Counted from the first letter of the stretch, positions 1-9,779 are shown. The stretch: DNA of 45,860 bases from Flavobacteriales bacterium UBA1531 (GCA_002323795.1 DCPZ01000087.1:1-45860), one strand, 5' to 3'. Notes: a model not told the origin generated them from the letters alone. A program made the numbers and translations.

Positions 1-1353
1 GCATGAGCCATCATCATCCGTAGCTAACTCATCGTAATTACACGCCATCATATCGCTGCAGCCTGCGACTTCAAAATCATTGCAAATGCCATCTCCATCA
101 GCATCCTCTATGCAATTTCCACTGCAATCGTATCCCAAAGCAGGGTATTCGCATGAACCATCGTTTGTATCCGCTTGAACATCAAAATTGCAAGCCATTT
201 CATCGGTGCAACCTAAGGTCAAAGGTGAGCATATCGGATAAAGACAATTTGTGTCATAAATGTTGTCTGTATCATCTGTGCAATCCACTCCGCCATATGT
301 CCACTCACCATCCGTATTTTGATATGCCCATGAATCTGAATACTCCCAAGCCTCACCTGAGCCATCAACGTTTGGATCGCCAAATGTTTCGATCACAACA
401 CCCATTTCGAACAGTTCGATCGCATCGTCCCCGTTCTGGCTGATAGCATTTGTCCCTTCGCAAACCAATTCAAACTCAGAAAAACAATATGAAAAATAAG
501 ACTCCATAGCGGCAGCATCACGAACGATCAAAATATCGTCCCCTGCCGACGCTGACTCTGCGCATAATGTATATTCCTCACCATCAGTGCCTCCTCCATT
601 GTTCGCAACGCCAATGGCAAAAATACTCAGGTCCGATATATCAGCTAGAGCAACCAAGTGAATTGCTTTTCCTGCAGCTCCTCCCTCTGGAACTGTAAAG
701 TCGATTACCCCAACTAAATCCAAAGCCTCTGTTGGCATCACGCAAGAGCCATCATCGTCTGTAGCGTTGGCATCATAATTGGAAGCGGTCACATCCGTGC
801 AGCCTGGAATCTCGTTTTCATCGCAGATGCCATCCTGATCACTGTCATTGACGCAATTGCCTTCACAATCAAGACCAGACACAGGATAATTGCACGAGCC
901 ATTGTCTTGGGTCGCGTCTAAATCATAATTGCATGCCGTTTCATCGGTGCAACCAACACAGGTTGAATACTCGCAAGAGCCGTCATCCGTTGTGGCCTCT
1001 GGATTGAAGTTGCAGGCATTGACATTTGTACATCCGGTCACAGCGCAGCTCACGTACTCACAGCTTCCGTCATTGTACAAGGCATCAGGGTCGTAGTTAC
1101 AAGCTGAAGCATCCGTACAACCACTGCATGACAAATATTCGCAAGAACCATCATCGTCCGTGGCTTCAGCATTGAAATTACAAGCAAATGAATCTGTGCA
1201 ACCAGCGGTTTCCAGTTCATCACATATACCATCGTTGTCATTGTCATTGAGGCAGGTTCCGTCACAATCGTAATTGGCTTCGGCATAAGTACAAGAGCCA
1301 TCATCCTCTGTAGCGTCCGGGTCATAGTTACAAGCTAACTCGTCTGTGCATCC
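1..1353 (-). repeat. GCTD/ACNYD/DDGSC Cys-rich repeat arrays in the first gene
   Basis: Eight protein-level repeats are visible, six in 778-1353 and two in 1-225, separated by the lamin-tail-like domain. The consensus is G-C-T-[DN]-x-x-A-C-N-[YF]-[DN]-x-x-A-T-x-D-D-G-S-C. Cysteines recur at fixed positions, and linkers with DxDxDG acidic clusters suggest calcium-stabilised rigid spacers. Confidence 0.8.
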
Positions 1354-2016
1354 TATTGGCTCACCTGAGGCTGGGTTGTATACACCTGGACCACAGAAAT
1401 CAAAGGTCAAGTAAAGCGGTGTGGCACCCAATCCATTCTCAAAAATCTGTGCATTGATCAATCCGCAAAGCTCCCCTCCTGTTGTGATCTGCAAAATAAG
1501 AACGCGCATGTCTTCATTCGGCAATCCATTCGGAGAGCCATTGAGCACGTACCATGCACCGCCCGTTTCGTCATTGATGGATACATCTGAACCGCTCAAC
1601 GGATTGTTTGCTGCAAAACAACTCAGATAAGGCTGACCAGAGCTTTCCAACGTGGAGACATCTGTTTCGTCCACCTCCGGTTGTGAATCAATGCCAATGG
1701 TAAGCCAGCTATCATACTCGACTTCGGGAAATGCAGAAAAAAACAATGGGTTGATCGCGGCAGCAGTTGTACCACCGAAAGCACTGTTGTAAAAACCCGT
1801 CGTGGTTGAAATACTAAGAGGCGTCTCCTCTCCTCCGTATACACTGGACAAGAAATCCGTTTCATTGACCAAGCCGACATATACCCGATAGGTTGTTTGT
1901 CCAGGAATCATATCTACCGCGTGTTCTTCAACGCTGAGCGTGTATGCTTGAGCTTGTAATGAAGAAGAGAGACCGAGCCCACTGAAAATCAGCGTCAGTA
2001 AAAATAGTTTTCGCAT
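1..2016 (-). CDS. Secreted GCTD-repeat surface protein, 3' end beyond window (partial)
   Basis: The frame is open from an ATG at 2016 to the window edge, so 672 codons of the N-terminal part are visible. Residues 1-23 form a signal peptide ending SLQAQA. Residues about 24-215 hold the module also found in the next two genes (TYRVYVGLVNETDFLSSVYG, then EYDSWLTIG, then GGAWYVLNG and a DMRVL stretch). Six Cys-rich repeats of the type GCTDELACNYDPDATEDDGS follow (about 221-417), joined in places by Ca-binding-like linkers (DCDGTCLNDNDNDG). Residues about 418-590 resemble a lamin-tail-like domain (AIELFEMGVVIETFGDPNVD, then AWEYSDSWAYQ), and two more repeats reach the edge. A T9SS sorting tail would be expected beyond the window, but this is inference. 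The protein is probably cell-surface or released; its ligand is unknown. Confidence 0.85.
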   Translation of the reverse strand, partial: MRKLFLLTLIFSGLGLSSSLQAQAYTLSVEEHAVDMIPGQTTYRVYVGLVNETDFLSSVYGGEETPLSISTTTGFYNSAFGGTTAAAINPLFFSAFPEVEYDSWLTIGIDSQPEVDETDVSTLESSGQPYLSCFAANNPLSGSDVSINDETGGAWYVLNGSPNGLPNEDMRVLILQITTGGELCGLINAQIFENGLGATPLYLTFDFCGPGVYNPASGEPIGCTDELACNYDPDATEDDGSCTYAEANYDCDGTCLNDNDNDGICDELETAGCTDSFACNFNAEATDDDGSCEYLSCSGCTDASACNYDPDALYNDGSCEYVSCAVTGCTNVNACNFNPEATTDDGSCEYSTCVGCTDETACNYDLDATQDNGSCNYPVSGLDCEGNCVNDSDQDGICDENEIPGCTDVTASNYDANATDDDGSCVMPTEALDLVGVIDFTVPEGGAAGKAIHLVALADISDLSIFAIGVANNGGGTDGEEYTLCAESASAGDDILIVRDAAAMESYFSYCFSEFELVCEGTNAISQNGDDAIELFEMGVVIETFGDPNVDGSGEAWEYSDSWAYQNTDGEWTYGGVDCTDDTDNIYDTNCLYPICSPLTLGCTDEMACNFDVQADTNDGSCEYPALGYDCSGNCIEDADGDGICNDFEVAGCSDMMACNYDELATDDDGSC

Positions 2017-2085
2017 TGCAAAAAGGAGATTTAGTTGTGCCTCGAATTTAAGGCAGAAGAATCGATTTCCTCCTCACATGAGAAG

Positions 2086-2112
2086 CAAAAAAGCCAGCCA
2101 CAATGGCCGGCT
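2086..2112 (-). terminator. Rho-independent terminator of the 2137-7230 gene
   Basis: On the minus strand AGCCGGCCA, loop TTG, TGGCTGGCT is followed by a run of six T. The 9-bp stem has one G-U pair. It lies 25 bases after the stop of the upstream gene, so the next gene at 2016 needs its own promoter. Confidence 0.85.
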
Positions 2113-2136
2113 CTTTCAAATCTCACAGTTGTCGAT

Positions 2137-5100
2137 TCAATGTTTTTTGATCAACTGAATCTGTTGCTGATGATGCTCACTCACAACACGAACAAAATAC
2201 ACACCTGATGCCCAGTCACTTAAGTCCATTCTTAGGCTGTTTTCGAACTTTTGAAGCGATCCCTCATGGACGAGTTTTCCACTCCAGTCATAGACGAGCA
2301 ATTGGAAAAATTTCGCACTTGAACTCCACTCCAATTGCACCCAATCAGCCGCTGGATTTGGATATGCCGTAATTTTCAAATCATCATACTCCTCAATCCC
2401 TACAAAGCCCTCAACAGTGATTGGGAAGGAGACCACCATGCATCCGTTGGAATCCGATACAAGCAATTCGTATGTACCGGGCATTAAGTCGCTCAAATTC
2501 TGTTCATTGGAAGTAAAATTGACATCTTCGATCATTGTCCATTCAAACGTGTAGTCCCCTGTCCCACCGATAACGTCGACTTCAATGCTGCCCTCAGCCA
2601 GCCCCTCTTCGGAACCGATGACTTCATTCAAGAGTATCTGAAGTGTTTCTGGTTCCGCTACCTCGAATTGAACGGTATCAGAACATCCCGAAACATCCAT
2701 GGCAATCGCCTCATACAGTCCCGCAGATAGGCCGCTAAAAACAGAGTCCCCTGTAAATTCTCCATCAGGAAGCAACATGAACTGAACACCGGTCCCCAAT
2801 GGGTATGCACCCGCAGTCGATAACGAGGCTGAACCATCCATGTCACCGTTGCAAGACACATTGGAAATAACGGCCATGGCCTCGAGGGAACAATACGCGC
2901 ACGATCCATCCTCCTCTGTCGCCATCTGGTCAAAATTTAATGCATTCGCATCGGTACAACCGAACAGTTCGTTCTCATCACACACCCCGTCGGCATCAGA
3001 ATCATTCAGGCAATTGCCATCGCAATCCAAGGCAAATTCTGCGTACAAACATGAATCGTCGTCATCCGTCGCCTCTGAAAGAAAGTTGCATGCTTGTTCG
3101 TCTGTGCAACCTGCTACTTCAAATGCATCACATACGCCATCACCATCTATATCCTCCAAACAATTCCCAGCACAATCAAGCTCTGAATCAGGAAATTCAC
3201 AGGACCCATCATCCAGATCAGCCAAAGCATCAAAATTACATGCCAATGCATCGGTACAGCCCGGAACAGGCAAAACGCAAGAGTCATCATCGTAGTCAGC
3301 ATTTGGATCAAAATTTAATGCCTCATCATCCGTGCATCCGCATGCGTTTGCGTAACTCACGGGGTTCGTCCAAATACCAGCTTCAAACGTGAAGTGGTGG
3401 GTACTTGCCTGATCATTTGCGCCGCCTTCAAAGAATTGTACATTCAATTGGCCTAAAATATCTCCATCGGTTGTCAATTGGGCAATCAACACTTTCAAGT
3501 CATCTCCAGCCACACCATTGGAACCGCCGTTGAGAACAAACCAGGCACCACCAACAGCATCATCCAAATTCACATTCTCTCCTGCTTCAAAGGCCTCGGT
3601 CCAGCTAGCCTCGCCTGCAGCTCCCACCGTGTTAACAAGATTTTCTCCAGGAGAGGCTGGGCCTTCAAGTCCAATGGTCAACCAACTGTCAAAGGCTAAT
3701 TCAGGAAATGTTGCAAGCATCTCAGGAACAATATTTTGAGCCAGCAATGCCCCCATGTCATTCTGATACCACGAGGTACTCGTCTGCATACTCAAAACAT
3801 CCTCATCATTTCCATAAACAGAAGAGACAAAATCCTCAGCGCTCTCGGTTGTAGCATAGAATCGATACGTTACCATTCCATCCAAGACACCTCCTGAATG
3901 CACTTGCACTGTGTCAATCTCTAAACCATAAACAGGCACATCATCCTCCGAACAAGAGCAAAATTCACATGACCCGTCATCATCTGTAGCCTCATCGAAA
4001 AAATTGCATGCGTTTCCAACAGTGCAACCTGCGATTTCAAGTTCATCACAAACACCATCCGAATCTGCATCGTTCAAACAAGTGCCATCGCAATCCAGAT
4101 AATCCTGTGGGTACAAACACGATCCATCATCCGAATTCGCCGACTCGTCATAATTACACGCCATCGCATCCGCACATCCTGGAAACATCAAAATCACTTC
4201 AATCATTTGTTGCCAATCGGATGAGTTGCCGCATGCATCTGAAGCCGAATAAGTTCGTTGGTAAACTGCAGTCGTCTCATCTAAGCTGATCAATTCATCC
4301 ACTGAAGTCCATTCGGCATTGCTATCGCAGGCGTCCTGAATGACAATGAATGGATCGGGTACTTGATCGCCCTCGAGCTCATTGATGAAAATTAACTCTG
4401 CTGGCAAATTCAAAAACTCAGGAGCCAACGTATCAACAACGGTAATCATTTGTTGAGCTTCAGCAACATTCCCTGCTGCATCAGTAGCATAAAATGTTCG
4501 TGTACACAAGTAATTGAATGGTGGACAATCCAATACAAATTCAATCGGTCCATCTACGAAAATCACCTGGACAGCGTCGTCACATTCATCCATGGCTTGT
4601 GCCATGAGTGTTGGCATCGGCTGGCTGCAAAGCACCGTGGAATCGACAGGAATATAAGTGAAGTATGGTGCTGTGACATCAGGAGAGCAAGGATCAACTG
4701 TGAAATCGCATGATCCGTCGTCATCCGTAGCTTCATCATCGTAATTGTTAGCCGTGGAATCAGTGCAACCAGCAATTTCCAATTCGTCACAAGTGCCATC
4801 ACCATCCAAATCGGACAAGCAAGTGCCATCACAATCCAAGAATTGTTCGGGGAAGACACATGATTCTATTGATGGAGAGACACATGCATCCTGCAGAGAA
4901 ATCATTTTATTGAAAGCACCATTGACTCCATCGCCCTCTTCGAAGAACTGAACGTACATCTGCCCCCCTAGATTTCCATCGGTGGTGAATTGACCCAAAA
5001 GCACTTTCAAATCCTCACCGGCAACACCATTTGTTGCGCCATTCAAAACATACCAGACTCCTCCGAGATCATCATTCATCGTCAAAGAACCACCTGCTTC

Positions 5101-7230
5101 AAATGGTTGAACCCAAGGCGTATTGCCCTCCAATAAGCTCACGCCTGATTCGCCCGTTCCACCAGTCACTGGGCCATCCACTCCAATGGTCACCCAAGAA
5201 TCAAACTCGGCATCAGGAATAAATGGGAACACAAGAGGATTGCTGCCTTCTGCTAAAACCGATCCAGTTGGATGCTGGAAAAAATCAGTTGAAGTATAGA
5301 TGTTTGTTGGAAACTCTTCGTCACCCGCAACGGCGCTCACAAAATCCGATTCGTTCTCGCACAGCGCATAGATTCGATAGGTCGTATGACCTGTCAAATC
5401 CGAATCGCCTACCATGCCATCGTGGACAACATGTGGCTCAATCGAGATGCAGTAGCCCTCATAGGGTGTGTAATTGCAAGCCTCGCTACTATTACACACG
5501 GAGGGATAGGTGCATGAGCCATCATTTTCAGTAGCAATGGAAAAGAAATTGAGAGCCAGCTCGTCTGTGCAACCCAAGATTTCAAATTCATTGCAAATGC
5601 CGTCAAAATCATTATCCATCAAACAAGCACCATCGCAATCAAGTCCCAATCCAGGATAAACACAGTCCCCATTATTGGATACAGTGGCTTCTGGGTCATA
5701 GTTGCATGCTTCAGCGTTTGTGCAACCGGTGCAGGTTACAAAGTCACAAGACCCATCAGATTGAGTTGCTAACGGATTGAAGTTGCAGGCAAATGGGTTG
5801 GTGCATCCAATCACGGGCAACTCACACGAACCATCATCTTCCGTTGCATTTGAATCAAAATTATTGGCCTCAGGGTTTGTGCAGCCAAACGTCTCCAATT
5901 CATCACATGTGCCATCCTCATCCGAATCATTCAGGCATGTTCCACTGCAATCATAGTAGTCAGCAGAAAAGGTGCACGTCGTTGGGCTAGAAATCGTAAA
6001 ATCCGGTGAATAGTTACACGCTAAGGGGTCCATGCATCCAACGCATGAAATGAAATCGCATGAATCATCAAGCACATTGGCCATTGAATCAAAATTGCAT
6101 GCCAAAGGATTGGTACATCCATAATATTCACATGATCCGTTGTCTTGAGTCGCAGTTGAGTCATAGTTGTCCGCCGCTTCATCGGTGCATCCAGCACATG
6201 AGGTGAAGTCACACGAACCATCATCGGTTTCCGCCTCTGAATCATAGTTACATGCCATGGCACTCGTGCAACCGCTATTCAAACAACTCACGTAATCGCA
6301 AGTCCCATCGTTGTAAAGGGCTTCAGAGTCATAATTGCAAGCACTCACGTCATTGCAGCCCAAGCAAGTTTGATACTCGCATGTACCGTCATCCGAATCT
6401 GCTTCCGCATCATAATTGCAGGCGAACAAATCCGTACAACCCTGACAATCTTCATAGACGCAGGAGCCATCATCCTCTGTGGCACTTTCGTCATAGTTGC
6501 AAGCTGTTGGATCCATGCAACCACCAACGGTTACTGGTGGTAGTAAATCCCAGACCTCTGTACCATTAAATCCTTGTTGCAGTTGTTCAGAATCTGCCAT
6601 ACCATCTGCTGGAATGACTTGCGCATTCAAAATACCGGAAGGAACCGAAGAGCAGGTGATCTGCATCACCAAAACCCGAAGATCGTCACCCGCGTAGCCA
6701 TTGGTCGTGCCATTCAATACAAACCAAGCGCCTCCCATTTCATCGCTGATTTCAAAACTCAAGCCGTCACGAGCCGATCCCGCGACAAAACTGTCAACGA
6801 ATGGTTGATCATCGCTCTCAAGGATAGAAACATCCATTTGCCCCAGTGCAGCAGGTGCACTTTCCAATCCAATGGTCAACCAACTATCAAAACCCACTTC
6901 AGGAAAATATGAAGTCAGCATGGCAATGACACCGCCGGAGGTTCCTCCCGTTGCAAAAGGACTATTGAACATGGGTTCATCAACATGAATCACAAATGGA
7001 CTCTCACTTCCTCCATAAATGGCCGAAACAAAGTCAGATTCATCCTCGAGGTTCACATAGATGCGATAGGTCGTCATGCCATCTAATTCAGGAATCCCGC
7101 TACTTTCATCGTGCACCATGTACTCCTCTACCGAAAAAGTCATCTGAGCATATGCATCGTTTGAAAAACTTACCATCAATGCCATCAAAATGGACAGAAT
7201 CGTCTTGAAACAAAAAGAACCTAATTTCAT
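2137..7230 (-). CDS. Giant T9SS cargo protein with GCTD repeats and three copies of a novel module
   Basis: This is a 1697-residue secreted protein. Signal peptide at 1-29 (ends SNDAYAQ). The unrecognised module seen in the neighbouring genes occurs three times, at about 30-235, 595-785 and 1097-1293; each copy has TYR[IF]Y, then SDFVSA.YG or AEDFVSSVYG, then FDSW[LV]TIG, then GG.W[FY]VLNG..NG.AG[DE]DL[KR]VL. Nineteen GCTD-type Cys repeats (one degenerate) lie between, some followed by LDCDGTCLNDADSDGVCDE linkers. Residues about 850-1016 are two HYR-like Ig folds (SASDACGNSSDW). Two SprB-like repeats at about 1450-1610 precede a type A T9SS tail (ITAYPNPAADWVQLEW, ending QLIKKH). It is exported through the T9SS and probably anchored at the surface. 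The function is unknown; adhesion or a structural role is inference from repeat content. Confidence 0.9.
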   Translation of the reverse strand: MKLGSFCFKTILSILMALMVSFSNDAYAQMTFSVEEYMVHDESSGIPELDGMTTYRIYVNLEDESDFVSAIYGGSESPFVIHVDEPMFNSPFATGGTSGGVIAMLTSYFPEVGFDSWLTIGLESAPAALGQMDVSILESDDQPFVDSFVAGSARDGLSFEISDEMGGAWFVLNGTTNGYAGDDLRVLVMQITCSSVPSGILNAQVIPADGMADSEQLQQGFNGTEVWDLLPPVTVGGCMDPTACNYDESATEDDGSCVYEDCQGCTDLFACNYDAEADSDDGTCEYQTCLGCNDVSACNYDSEALYNDGTCDYVSCLNSGCTSAMACNYDSEAETDDGSCDFTSCAGCTDEAADNYDSTATQDNGSCEYYGCTNPLACNFDSMANVLDDSCDFISCVGCMDPLACNYSPDFTISSPTTCTFSADYYDCSGTCLNDSDEDGTCDELETFGCTNPEANNFDSNATEDDGSCELPVIGCTNPFACNFNPLATQSDGSCDFVTCTGCTNAEACNYDPEATVSNNGDCVYPGLGLDCDGACLMDNDFDGICNEFEILGCTDELALNFFSIATENDGSCTYPSVCNSSEACNYTPYEGYCISIEPHVVHDGMVGDSDLTGHTTYRIYALCENESDFVSAVAGDEEFPTNIYTSTDFFQHPTGSVLAEGSNPLVFPFIPDAEFDSWVTIGVDGPVTGGTGESGVSLLEGNTPWVQPFEAGGSLTMNDDLGGVWYVLNGATNGVAGEDLKVLLGQFTTDGNLGGQMYVQFFEEGDGVNGAFNKMISLQDACVSPSIESCVFPEQFLDCDGTCLSDLDGDGTCDELEIAGCTDSTANNYDDEATDDDGSCDFTVDPCSPDVTAPYFTYIPVDSTVLCSQPMPTLMAQAMDECDDAVQVIFVDGPIEFVLDCPPFNYLCTRTFYATDAAGNVAEAQQMITVVDTLAPEFLNLPAELIFINELEGDQVPDPFIVIQDACDSNAEWTSVDELISLDETTAVYQRTYSASDACGNSSDWQQMIEVILMFPGCADAMACNYDESANSDDGSCLYPQDYLDCDGTCLNDADSDGVCDELEIAGCTVGNACNFFDEATDDDGSCEFCSCSEDDVPVYGLEIDTVQVHSGGVLDGMVTYRFYATTESAEDFVSSVYGNDEDVLSMQTSTSWYQNDMGALLAQNIVPEMLATFPELAFDSWLTIGLEGPASPGENLVNTVGAAGEASWTEAFEAGENVNLDDAVGGAWFVLNGGSNGVAGDDLKVLIAQLTTDGDILGQLNVQFFEGGANDQASTHHFTFEAGIWTNPVSYANACGCTDDEALNFDPNADYDDDSCVLPVPGCTDALACNFDALADLDDGSCEFPDSELDCAGNCLEDIDGDGVCDAFEVAGCTDEQACNFLSEATDDDDSCLYAEFALDCDGNCLNDSDADGVCDENELFGCTDANALNFDQMATEEDGSCAYCSLEAMAVISNVSCNGDMDGSASLSTAGAYPLGTGVQFMLLPDGEFTGDSVFSGLSAGLYEAIAMDVSGCSDTVQFEVAEPETLQILLNEVIGSEEGLAEGSIEVDVIGGTGDYTFEWTMIEDVNFTSNEQNLSDLMPGTYELLVSDSNGCMVVSFPITVEGFVGIEEYDDLKITAYPNPAADWVQLEWSSSAKFFQLLVYDWSGKLVHEGSLQKFENSLRMDLSDWASGVYFVRVVSEHHQQQIQLIKKH
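2890..3339 (-). repeat. GCTD Cys-rich repeat cluster (C-terminal cluster of the 1697-residue protein)
   Basis: Four consecutive repeats begin GCTDDEALNF, GCTDALACNF, GCTDEQACNF and GCTDANALNF, the middle two followed by the LDC(A/D)GNCL acidic linker. The protein-level consensus is conserved while DNA identity between units is low, so this is an old repeat rather than a recent tandem duplication. Confidence 0.8.
5455..6522 (-). repeat. Long GCTD Cys-rich repeat array (N-terminal array of the 1697-residue protein)
   Basis: About twelve repeats run from GCMDPTACNYDESATEDDGS to a degenerate SSEACNYTPYEGYC just before the second copy of the large module. Several units are joined by short C-x-G-C links (for example YEDCQGCTD), others by the longer DCSGTCLNDSDEDG linker, so two linker classes alternate. 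Confidence 0.8.
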
Positions 7231-7294
7231 CTTTACTCGTGTTGAATTACTTCAAATACGAGTTAAAGGCATCGCTGGTTACAAAATGTTGGAC

Positions 7295-7329
7295 AAAAAA
7301 AAAGGGAAGCCATTGGCCTCCCTTTTTCT
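7295..7329 (-). terminator. Rho-independent terminator of the 7343-9742 gene
   Basis: On the minus strand GGGAGGCC, loop AAT, GGCTTCCC is followed by nine T, with flanking A/T pairs extending the stem. It begins 14 bases after the stop codon of the 799-residue protein gene. Confidence 0.85.
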
Positions 7330-7342
7330 TTAATGGGCTAAA

Positions 7343-9742
7343 TCATTGTTTGATCAACTGCACGGTGTTTCGCGAATCACCGGCAACCATCTGCAATTGA
7401 TAGATTCCATTGGCGACGCCTTGGAAGTCTGCCACAACTCTCACCTGGCCTAGGGCATTGAAAGATGTTTGATTCCAAACGTTACGACCTTGAGCGTCAT
7501 ACAAGGTGAAGAATACATCTTCTCCAGTTGCACCATTCAGTGTGACGTTAACCATTCCATTGCTCGGATTTGGACTCACTTGAACAGCCTGTAAGAAACT
7601 CCATTCCGATATGCCTACTGGAACACCAAACGACTCTGTTACTGTGCAACCATTGCCATCTGTAACTTCGACAGTATACTCGCCAGCAACAATCCCGATC
7701 AAGTCCTCATCTGCGCTTGTAAAGTTATCAGGTCCAGACCAGCTGTATGAATAATCTCCATCACCGCCCGAGGCAGTAATGTCAAGTTCTCCATCCCCCG
7801 CACCCGTGTCATTTGAAATGCTCCCCGTGACCTGCACCGGATCTGGCTCTTCGACGCTTGCATCAACGCTTGTTTCACATCCGTTGGAGTCTTCCACATA
7901 AAATGTATACTCTCCCGGTGCGAGGTCGATGAATAAGGCAGAAACCCCAAATTCAGTACCATCAGCGCTGTACTCGAACAATGATGTTCCACCACTCGCT
8001 GAAAGCTCAACTGAACCGTCAACCTCACCGGCACAAGAGACATTCGTCACCAAAGCCGTCGCCTCAACTGCACTTGCGTCGTCTACAATGAGAATCTCCG
8101 TCGCTTCACAGCCCTCTGTATCGGTCACAGTAATCGTGTATTCGCCAGGGGCCAATTCACTATACGATGTGGTGTCATTGGCAGCAGCACCATTGAATGA
8201 GAATTGCAATCCTCCGTTTCCACCAGTAGCGTCGAATGAAATTGCACCATCAAGATCGCCGTTGCACGTGATCGCCGAAGTACTAGACGTAATAATCAAC
8301 GCATCAGGGCCGTCAACAGTATATTCATTTGCCGTTTGTCCGATGCAACCATTGACATCCATAGCGAAGAAAGTGTAGGTACCCACGCCCAAATTCAAAA
8401 CGTTGTTGTCTACGAAATCAACACCATTCGAACTGTAGGAGTAAATTCCATTTCCTGAACCACCGCTCGCAAGAACATTCGCTAAACCATCAGTAGTATA
8501 CGAACAAGTTGCACCTAGAATTGCGTTTTGCCCACCGCCTACTGCGACAAATACAGGATCAGGGTTCAGGACCGTGATGATGTCACTTGCTGCTTCGCAT
8601 CCATTAGCATCTTGAGCGTATACCGTGAATGCTCCAGCACTGAGACCTTCAAAGGACAAAACATCTGTACTCACAATAAAGTCCGGGGACAAGCTGAACA
8701 CAACTTCGCCGGTGCCTCCAGAAACAGAACCTGATACTTCGGCATCTGAATCTCCAGCGCAACTCACGGACTCAGTCATCGAAGCTGAAATCACAATCGG
8801 ATCAGGCATAACTATTTCGACATCGATCGAATCTACACAACCGGCACCATCTAATCCTGAAATGGTGTAAACGCCTCCAGCAAGTTCGTCGAAGTTTCCA
8901 ACAGCTAACTCGGCGTCACTGCCTTCAATTTGAAAAATGACACCAAGCTGATCTCCTGTTGAAGTCAAAACTACCATACCATCATTAACACCTGGACAAC
9001 TCGTGCCATTGACTTCTACAATGCTGATGTCGAGGGCACAGGGATATGTGCAAACCTCACCTTGCTCTGTCGCATCGGGATTGTAGTTTGTAGCATCAGG
9101 ATCCATACACCCGAAGACAGCGTCTACTTCAGAGCTAAATGGGACTGACGGATATTGCGTTGAGTTGCTTTGGTCACCATCGATGAAGACCTGAATATTA
9201 AAATTGCCCGTGAAAGACGCTCCTGAAGGAATCGTCAATTGAGCAACCAGGACTTTGAGGTCCGCTCCAGCTTGAGCCGCCGGATCTCCGGCAAGAGTGA
9301 ACCATGAACCGCCGTTAGCGTTGTCGAGAATCAGATCACCCCCCGCTTCGAAAGATGCCATATCCAGACCAACCGTGTTGTGCGACCCAACAACTAAGTT
9401 GTCTTCTGACCCAATTGTAATCCATGAGTCATATTCTAAGGCCGCAAAAGAACCGAAAAACGCCGGATTTATATTCCAACCGAAAGGCTCGCCAAACGTA
9501 TTTTGATAAAAGCCATCTGTGGAAGTCAATACCAATGGAGACGTCTGATCTCCAAATACCGCTGACACTTCATCAGCTGCATTCGAGCAATCAGCATAAA
9601 CGCGGTACGTTATAAAACCTTCCAATTCCTCTATGCCTGTTGTTGCATGGTCAACGTATTCTTCTACGGAAATGCCTGTCAATTGAGCATAGCTCGTGCT
9701 CATAAACAACACCATAAAAGCTAAGGGTAAAACTTGTTTCAT
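7343..9742 (-). CDS. T9SS cargo protein: novel N-terminal module plus six SprB-type repeats
   Basis: This is a 799-residue secreted protein. Signal peptide at 1-19 (ends STSYAQ). Residues about 20-210 are the same module as in the two genes downstream (ITYRVYADC, DEVSAVFGDQ, EYDSWITIG, GGSWFTLAG and a DLKVLVAQLT stretch). One Cys repeat (GCMDPDATNYNPDATEQGE) follows at about 211-235. Residues about 236-715 carry six SprB-type repeats of roughly 80 residues (units such as VSCAGEVDGSVELSASGG and LAPGEYTFYVEDSNGCE). The C-terminus is a type A T9SS sorting tail with VSPNPSNGMVNVTLNG and ending VQLIKQ. SprB repeats are known from Flavobacterium gliding adhesins; a surface adhesion role here is inference. 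An ATG at 9742 fits both the signal peptide and the -7 box 30 bases upstream. Confidence 0.9.
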   Translation of the reverse strand: MKQVLPLAFMVLFMSTSYAQLTGISVEEYVDHATTGIEELEGFITYRVYADCSNAADEVSAVFGDQTSPLVLTSTDGFYQNTFGEPFGWNINPAFFGSFAALEYDSWITIGSEDNLVVGSHNTVGLDMASFEAGGDLILDNANGGSWFTLAGDPAAQAGADLKVLVAQLTIPSGASFTGNFNIQVFIDGDQSNSTQYPSVPFSSEVDAVFGCMDPDATNYNPDATEQGEVCTYPCALDISIVEVNGTSCPGVNDGMVVLTSTGDQLGVIFQIEGSDAELAVGNFDELAGGVYTISGLDGAGCVDSIDVEIVMPDPIVISASMTESVSCAGDSDAEVSGSVSGGTGEVVFSLSPDFIVSTDVLSFEGLSAGAFTVYAQDANGCEAASDIITVLNPDPVFVAVGGGQNAILGATCSYTTDGLANVLASGGSGNGIYSYSSNGVDFVDNNVLNLGVGTYTFFAMDVNGCIGQTANEYTVDGPDALIITSSTSAITCNGDLDGAISFDATGGNGGLQFSFNGAAANDTTSYSELAPGEYTITVTDTEGCEATEILIVDDASAVEATALVTNVSCAGEVDGSVELSASGGTSLFEYSADGTEFGVSALFIDLAPGEYTFYVEDSNGCETSVDASVEEPDPVQVTGSISNDTGAGDGELDITASGGDGDYSYSWSGPDNFTSADEDLIGIVAGEYTVEVTDGNGCTVTESFGVPVGISEWSFLQAVQVSPNPSNGMVNVTLNGATGEDVFFTLYDAQGRNVWNQTSFNALGQVRVVADFQGVANGIYQLQMVAGDSRNTVQLIKQ

Positions 9743-9771
9743 TCTGGGTTTTTTAGTGAATCGAATTTTGT

Positions 9772-9779
9772 CAAATATA
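9772..9779 (-). promoter_or_regulatory. Bacteroidota -7 element upstream of the 9742 start
   Basis: The minus strand reads TATATTTG, matching TAnnTTTG, 30 bases upstream of the ATG. No convincing TTTG -33 box is seen at the usual spacing, so this rests on the -7 match and position alone. The identical octamer precedes the HU gene. Confidence 0.4.

Noticed and set aside
2840..3392. Plus-strand frames inside the GCTD repeat regions
   Set aside because: They are antisense shadows of the repeat, rich in His/Ser/Pro, with no signal peptide or partner gene.
1..6522. CRISPR-like array suspected from the regular repeats
   Set aside because: The repetition is at protein level with poor DNA identity, spacing follows codons, and there are no cas genes.
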